In this document: positions 61,101-64,000 of the stretch, piece after piece
How the letters are laid out: each line of letters begins with the position of its first letter
Position numbering within the stretch: position 1 is the stretch's first letter
From: Betaproteobacteria bacterium
GTDB taxonomy: Bacteria > Pseudomonadota > Gammaproteobacteria > Burkholderiales > Burkholderiaceae_C
Assembly (NCBI GenBank): GCA_016704535.1
Contig: JADIZZ010000023.1
Span: 310,001-374,000, forward strand
Length of the DNA: 64,000 bases
Direction of reading: 5' to 3'
Program-made: the position numbers and the translations under genes
Notes under the pieces: model-generated
Seen by the model: only the letters and a program-made list of their open reading frames with translations
Told to the model about the DNA's origin: nothing
The model's database searches: none

Positions 61101-61654
61101 AGCGTCAGCGTCTCCATATCGCCGCGAGCGCTGTTGTCGGCGTTGCGCGGCGTGGCGGTAGCGTCTGTAGGCAGTTCCCGCCATTGCCAGTCGATCTTCC
61201 ACAGATCGGCAGGGTGCACGCGGTCGGCGCCGGCCAACTGCTGCGCGGCGCGGTACTGCGGGAACAGCATCACCGGCGACACCGCCTTGCCGGCCAGTTG
61301 CCGGGCCAGGAAGTCGAGCAGCGCGAACGAAGCCTTCTCGATCGTCTCCACCGCTGCGGCATTCACCAGCGCCGGGCGCGACACCATGCGCTGCACGGCC
61401 GCCTCGCTGGCACGCAGCACGTCGGCCGCGGCCGGCAGGCCGACGAGTTCGAGCGCACCCACGCCCTGGTGCAGCTGGGCGCGCGCCGCGCGCAGCACGG
61501 CGGGGTCGACGGCGTCGACGTCGCTGCCGGCAGCGACCTCGGCCTCCTTCAGGTAGCGGCGCAGCGCCTTGTGCGCAGCCTCGAGCGAACGCCGCAACTC
61601 ACCATTGACCCACGCCAGGGCGCTCAGATCGTCGGTAGCTTGCTTATCGCTCAC
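55154..61654 (-). CDS. chpA: ChpA-type hybrid CheA histidine kinase with multiple Hpt domains
   Basis: A very large (about 2,166 residues) chemosensory kinase from GTG at 61654. The N-terminal FimL-like region leads into Hpt domains with His763 (AFHTLKGSSRMVG), His1220 (AHSLAGSSATVG) and His1366 (LHTLKGGARLAG), separated by acidic Ala/Glu/Pro linkers. Then come the CheA dimerisation helices, an ATPase with LRNCVAHGIE near 1744 and FADDGGGLD, the GRGVGLDVVRDEVNAMGG box, a CheW-like domain and a receiver with phospho-Asp2093 (LLSDIEMPRMDG). This is the central kinase of the Pil-Chp type IV pilus system. A hexamer repeat at 57134-57181 encodes an Ala/Glu linker. Confidence 0.93.
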   Translation of the reverse strand: MSDKQATDDLSALAWVNGELRRSLEAAHKALRRYLKEAEVAAGSDVDAVDPAVLRAARAQLHQGVGALELVGLPAAADVLRASEAAVQRMVSRPALVNAAAVETIEKASFALLDFLARQLAGKAVSPVMLFPQYRAAQQLAGADRVHPADLWKIDWQWRELPTDATATPRNADNSARGDMETLTLALMRQSASDTARGPLDRMSDLCADLAAGARGAGPAGAHQVTFWQLAAAVFQAQASGLLMSDIYSKRLASRLLAQLRMHENGQDELSDRLAQDLLFFCSHAKAPMPGRDAPRLAAVRTAWKLDAQPTADYETSRLGRFDPAVIALARRRVAAAKDSWSAVAGGELHRLTVLPEQFALVGESLQRMLPHGEQLGQSLQAAVAQTADSADAPAPALAMEVATAILYLDASLEDGEFDYPELAPRVQHLAQRIDDVRGGAEPQPLESWMEELYRRVSDRQTMGSVVQELRASLSEIEKQIDLYFRDPSQRQLLIPVPAQLSSMRGVLSVLGLEQASAAALHMRDDVDALAQTEVDPQRAVQAGTFDRLADNLGALSFLIDMLSVQPALAKSLFRFDPETGNLSAVMGQSERVSAFAAFDDAAPLPVEARPSALPLLEQLRGVASLAAQPSVDDTDLARQLEPLAQRAYAADQPELARLLGSAQRTLAGDTDAATRKAVRAELVEAVAALSPPAAPPAPPPAPLPAERPAPAGGTGLEDDAEMRDIFIEEAREVIADAHAALERLADAPDNATDLTAVRRAFHTLKGSSRMVGLKDYGEGGWACEQLYNARLAQAPRMDGPLRQFTAEALNYMADWTEAIAEGVERGYNAADLSRAADALRLDGQRVPIAAPQLAGTPAREGAEAEVKTPIFAPAPAPNADGAVFDADTDAAGAVSALAPLPEPSVGELIALNFEPSPEDAAPAETAQAPDWLQPTELPALADAPELPDAGELSEAPPPPLLPEAETPTLVLEGLAARVPDLPSAADLELGPPVAPVAAAGAARPALPGFDLDLGAFDDAEPAPPPPETAAVDVVNLVDLDAAAEPMPRGEALEIDLAELDDLFPDAVAETAAPPVAPAPAFDPVMDTVLLPLPASDYEASEAAPSAAERPFVFDLEEPAPAPVAEARSEPGVSEAADLALELEAAPSEATLLADGFAENQGDDEEQVKVIGPLRIGIPLFNIYLNEADELSRRLCTELAEWALESTRHPVPDTAVALAHSLAGSSATVGYSELSALARALEHALMRSRDAGRARPGEPALFSDAADDIRRLLHQFAAGFLRPVAPVLMDRLAAHERLPLHGAGLPAEAAEVLADIEVDDDIDHELLPIFEEEADELLPQLQSRLRDWLDRPLDRDAPLACLRTLHTLKGGARLAGAMRLGEMAHRLETDIEALAARGAAPVEDIEPLMARADAMSALFELLRHGGTLPQPPRMALPAASAPPALPAESGEVAAPEMATAEAASEPEVQPEVEASAQVDLGAQPETAPEPQPEPEAEAEAEAEAETETALAAQVETLATEPLAEPPPEIDWTRFTLGDTVESGSTDRAAAGSAVVRVRASLLDRLLNQAGEVSITRARIDSDVKLLQGSLNDLTDSLDRMRKQLRDIELQAETQIATRIEAAKAAAESFDPLEMDRFTRFQELTRFMAESVNDVATLQRSLQRTLQSSEDELAAQARLTRELQDDLLRTRMVEFESMAERLQRTVRQAARETAKQARLEIVGGAIEIDRGVLERMAGSFEHLLRNCVAHGIEAPAARAAKGKDAVGVVSISVAQAGNEVAVEFADDGGGLDLARIRERALQRGLLETGATPSDAELAQFIFRPGFSTAQTVTEIAGRGVGLDVVRDEVNAMGGRIETLSEPGQGTRFKLLLPLTTAVTQVVMLRCGEQQIAVPSPLIETVRRVPSAEVEQAYGSGTLHYADEDLPFFWLGAMLRAGFRGGLVGRTQTVVVIRSAAQRVAVHIDEVVGNQEVVVKNVGPQLARLPGLAGVTLLPSGAVSLIYNPVALAALYGEEARARMRQGTALALGTPAAPVTDEAEAPRAALVMVVDDSLTVRRVTQRLLVREGYRVVTAKDGLDAIEKLADERPVVLLSDIEMPRMDGFDLLRNVRADSRLAQLPVVMITSRTAQKHRDYAEQLGANHYLGKPYSEEELLTLVARYAGADVPA
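57134..57181 (-). repeat. Hexamer tandem repeat in the chpA linker
   Basis: Eight hexamers of TTCGGN on the plus strand (five are exactly TTCGGC, 57140-57169) encode an EAEA-type acidic linker between the last Hpt domain and the kinase core. Its length keeps the frame in steps of two residues and may vary between strains. Confidence 0.8.
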
Positions 61655-61720
61655 GCTGGCAACCCACAGACCGGGAACCACCAAGGCCTTGGCCGGATCC
61701 GGCTCTGCCGGTCCGCAGCA

Positions 61721-61763
61721 AGAGCCCCCTCGGGGGGAGGCGACCAAAGGGAGCGTGGAGGCT
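61721..61763. repeat. GC palindrome repeat element, copy C, between pilJ and chpA
   Basis: AGAGCCCCCTCGGGGGGAGG, then GCGTGGAGGCTTC at the far end, in the 109-base gap between pilJ and chpA. Its core CCCCCTCGGGGGG (61725-61737) is identical to that of copy A. A separate 12-base palindrome CCAAGGCCTTGG lies at 61681-61692. The element could modulate the level of chpA relative to pilJ. Confidence 0.6.
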
Positions 61764-63983
61764 TCATGAGATCTTGAAACGGGCCACCGAAGCCCGCAGC
61801 TCCTCGGCGGTGCGCGACAGTTCGCGCACCATCTGCGCCGTCGAGCGCGTACCCTCGGACGTCTGCTCGGTCACCGCGAAGATGTGCTGGATGTTGGCCG
61901 CCACGACGTTGGCCGACTCGGCTTCCTTCGAGGCCTCGGCCGAGATGCGCTGGATGAGCTCGGACAGCTCGCGCGTGACGCGGTCGATGTCGCCCAGCGC
62001 GGTGCCGGCGGCGTCGGACAGCCGCGCGCCTTCCACCACCCCCTGCGTGCTTCGTTCCATGGCGCCCACGGCGTCCTGGGTGTCGGTCTGAATCGTGCGC
62101 ACGATGGCGGCGATCTGCCGCGTCGCATCACCGGAACGCTCGGCCAGCCGCTGCACTTCTTCCGCGACGACAGAGAAGCCGCGACCTGCGTCACCGGCAC
62201 TCGCCGCCTGTATGGCGGCGTTCAGCGCCAGCACGTTGGTCTGCTCGGTGATGTCGGAGATCAGCTCGGTGATTTCGCCGATTTCCTGCGAGCTTTCACC
62301 CAGGCGCTTGATGCGCTTGGACGTTTCCTGGATCTGGTCTCGGATGGCGTTCATGCCGCCGATGGCGTTCTGCACGGCGTTCAAGCCGGTTTCTGCGGCG
62401 CGCAGCGACTGGCGTGCCACCTGGGCCGTTTCCTGCGCCTGCGTCGACACGTCGTTGATGCGGCCGGCCATCTGCAGCACGTCCTGGCCGGTCTCGCGGA
62501 TGTCGCGCAGCTGCTCGGTCGACGCCGCCAGCAGTTCGGTCGAGGTCTGCTCGACCTGCTGCGTGGTGTCGGTGACCCGGCCCACCGTGTCCTGCACCTG
62601 GGCCACCAGCGTGCGCAGCTCTTCCACGGTGTAGTTCACCGAATCGGCGATGGCGCCGGTGATGTCTTCAGTCACCGTGGCCTGCTGGGTGAGGTCGCCT
62701 TCGGCCACCGTCTGCAGTTCGTTCATCAGGCGAAGAATGGCCGCCTGGTTGGCGTCGTTGACGCGCTTGGCTTCCTGCTCCTGGCGCTCGGCTTCATAGC
62801 GCTGCGAGTCGGCGGCCTTGGAGCGGCCGGTCTGGTCGACGACGAACAGGCGCAGCAGGCCGAAGGCGCCCGCGGCCAGCATGGCCAACGAGAGCAGCAG
62901 CGCTCCGAGGCGCCAGCCGCCGAAGCCGGCCTCGCCGGCCAGGCCCTGTTGCAGCGAATCGAGGCCTTTGCGCAACGGTTCGGAGTCGCCGATGATGATC
63001 GTCTGCGCCTCACGCGCTGCCACCAGGCCCTGCAGGTTGCCCAGGATGGCACTGGCGTCGGTGCGGGTCTTCTCGTACTGCTTCAGCAGGTCCTGCAGCT
63101 TTTCGCGTACCTGCGGTTCACGCGTGCCGGGCAGTCGCAGGTCGGCGTTGCCCGAGATCACGCCCTGCGCGATCTCGCGGAAGGAGTTCAGGTCCTTGCC
63201 GAGCAGGAACACGGCCTCGGCGCTGACGCCTTCGGTGGTGAGGAACTCGTTGGCGCTCTTGCCGATGCGCTGCGTCAGCATCACGAGCTGACCCACGGCC
63301 GAGAGCTCGGCCGCCGAGGCGCCAGCCTGCAGCTTCAGCGAAGACACGGTCTCGGCGGTTTCCAGCAAGTCGGCGCTCTGGCGGTTGATGGCGCGCAGCG
63401 CCTGGCCCACTTCGGTGAGCGTCTTCTGCTGGCCCAGCACGACGCCGGCATTCTGCTCGGCGCGCGCCACGAGTGGCAGCAGCGCGTCCAGCGCTTCCTG
63501 CTGCGACCCAGGTACGGCGGCAATGTCGCCCTCACCGGTCTTCAGGCTGCGCACGTTCTTCGCCAGGATGTCGATCGACTCCTTCACCTCGGGGAAAGCC
63601 GCGGCATTGCCCACCAGGGCCTGCGACACCGACTTGGCCAACCGTTGCGACTGCGTGGTGGCTTGTCCGGCGGCACCCAGCTGCGCGGCACTGCGGTTGC
63701 CAGCGGACAGTGCCAACACGGCGGTGATCAGCAGGCCCGCCAGGCCAGCAAAGAACAGCACGAGCATCGCACGCTGCTGACGCGCCAGAGCCCATGTGCC
63801 AATCACCGGCAGACCGCTGGTGAGAGCTGCAGCGTCGTCACGCTCGTCGGCGTGGCGGCTTTCGGGGAACTCGCCGGCCAGTTCCGACGGCGACGACTCG
63901 CTGATGATGGACCCGTCTTCCGCGTCGAGACGGCTGTGTGGGGGCACCAGCGTCCGCGGTCCGAGGTGGACTGTGGATTCCAT
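61764..63983 (-). CDS. pilJ: PilJ-type methyl-accepting chemotaxis protein
   Basis: A 739-residue chemoreceptor. Residues 71-93 form the first membrane helix, followed by a long helical periplasmic domain with PilJ-type repeats (residues about 100-340), a second helix near 355-378, a HAMP-like segment (RLMNELQTVAEGDLTQQATVTEDITG) and a coiled-coil signalling domain with the hairpin EITELISDITEQTNVLALNAAIQAASAGDAGRGFSVVAEEVQRLAERS. It is the Pil-Chp receptor that signals to ChpA. The upstream CheW-like pilI would begin beyond the edge of the window. Confidence 0.95.
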   Translation of the reverse strand: MESTVHLGPRTLVPPHSRLDAEDGSIISESSPSELAGEFPESRHADERDDAAALTSGLPVIGTWALARQQRAMLVLFFAGLAGLLITAVLALSAGNRSAAQLGAAGQATTQSQRLAKSVSQALVGNAAAFPEVKESIDILAKNVRSLKTGEGDIAAVPGSQQEALDALLPLVARAEQNAGVVLGQQKTLTEVGQALRAINRQSADLLETAETVSSLKLQAGASAAELSAVGQLVMLTQRIGKSANEFLTTEGVSAEAVFLLGKDLNSFREIAQGVISGNADLRLPGTREPQVREKLQDLLKQYEKTRTDASAILGNLQGLVAAREAQTIIIGDSEPLRKGLDSLQQGLAGEAGFGGWRLGALLLSLAMLAAGAFGLLRLFVVDQTGRSKAADSQRYEAERQEQEAKRVNDANQAAILRLMNELQTVAEGDLTQQATVTEDITGAIADSVNYTVEELRTLVAQVQDTVGRVTDTTQQVEQTSTELLAASTEQLRDIRETGQDVLQMAGRINDVSTQAQETAQVARQSLRAAETGLNAVQNAIGGMNAIRDQIQETSKRIKRLGESSQEIGEITELISDITEQTNVLALNAAIQAASAGDAGRGFSVVAEEVQRLAERSGDATRQIAAIVRTIQTDTQDAVGAMERSTQGVVEGARLSDAAGTALGDIDRVTRELSELIQRISAEASKEAESANVVAANIQHIFAVTEQTSEGTRSTAQMVRELSRTAEELRASVARFKIS

Positions 63984-64000
63984 CGGATTCGCCGGCGTGT

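Noticed and set aside
58853..61777. A 974-codon open frame on the plus strand opposite chpA
   Set aside because: Low-complexity shadow of a GC-rich gene; chpA is well supported by Hpt, kinase and receiver motifs.
1..64000. tRNA, rRNA, CRISPR, phage, or complete insertion sequences
   Set aside because: None were recognised by reading; tRNAscan, Infernal and an IS search would be the decisive checks.

Overview
The window is GC-rich (roughly two thirds or more G+C), densely packed chromosomal DNA. Gene content and order point to a betaproteobacterium of the order Burkholderiales, most like the Rubrivivax/Leptothrix/Methylibium group. The markers are a cytochrome aa3 operon with the Burkholderiales-type small proteins (DUF2970, DUF2909, a 38-residue assembly peptide, DUF2244), a Bug/TctC binding protein, a ComF/TrmL pair, a PyrB-PyrC' pair and a Pil-Chp chemosensory cluster. 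It reads as core chromosome, not as a mobile island. I saw no rRNA, tRNA, CRISPR array, phage or complete insertion sequence.

Layout. 1-3.0 kb: start of a MidA-type methyltransferase, then folM-like/folB/ttcA and a DUF4136 lipoprotein. 3.0-3.7 kb: VapBC-type toxin-antitoxin pair. 3.7-8.7 kb: GntR regulator divergent from a catabolic operon (CoA-transferase, enoyl-CoA hydratase, MDR oxidoreductase, Bug binding protein). 8.9-12.6 kb: the most unusual stretch, with a cyclase-like/STAND ATPase/TPR regulator interrupted by one extra G, converging on a frameshifted PEP-CTERM gene that has a sigma-54-like promoter. 12.8-14.3 kb: DUF1653, UbiX and a fasciclin lipoprotein. 14.4-21.1 kb: complete pstSCAB-phoU-phoBR with a Pho box. 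21.2-22.2 kb: rpoH under a CIRCE element. 22.4-32.1 kb: cytochrome c oxidase structural, assembly and heme-A genes. 32.2-37.7 kb: BioC-like methyltransferase, comF, trmL, gpsA, secB, grxC, rhodanese, gpmA. 37.7-44.4 kb: one long minus-strand operon (yqgE-ruvX-pyrR-pyrB-pyrC'-plsC-PRPP synthetase-like-degenerate HD-GYP). 44.4-54.0 kb: photolyase, then a TetR-controlled tripartite RND efflux operon with a hydrolase and a GNAT gene. 54.1-64.0 kb: a diguanylate cyclase, a very large ChpA-type kinase and PilJ, cut off before pilI.

The phosphate region is a self-contained regulon: PhoR/PhoB act on the Pho box, PstSCAB imports phosphate, and PhoU links transport to signalling. The oxidase region contains nearly everything for an aa3 oxidase: CtaC/CtaD/CtaE subunits, CtaG and Sco for copper, CtaB/CtaA for heme A and SURF1 for heme insertion.

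The main points for a second look are: single-base homopolymer events (G5 in the cyclase/STAND gene, G13 at ctaG/DUF2970); loss of catalytic residues in several recognisable enzymes (cyclase-like domain, PyrC', HD-GYP protein); a palindromic repeat inserted in frame in the RND permease and related repeats between genes; and several well-formed operators (CIRCE, Pho box, GntR- and TetR-type palindromes). I found no clearly unprecedented multi-gene system. The cyclase/STAND protein is the best candidate for uncharted biology. All homology calls are from reading the sequence; no database search was run.
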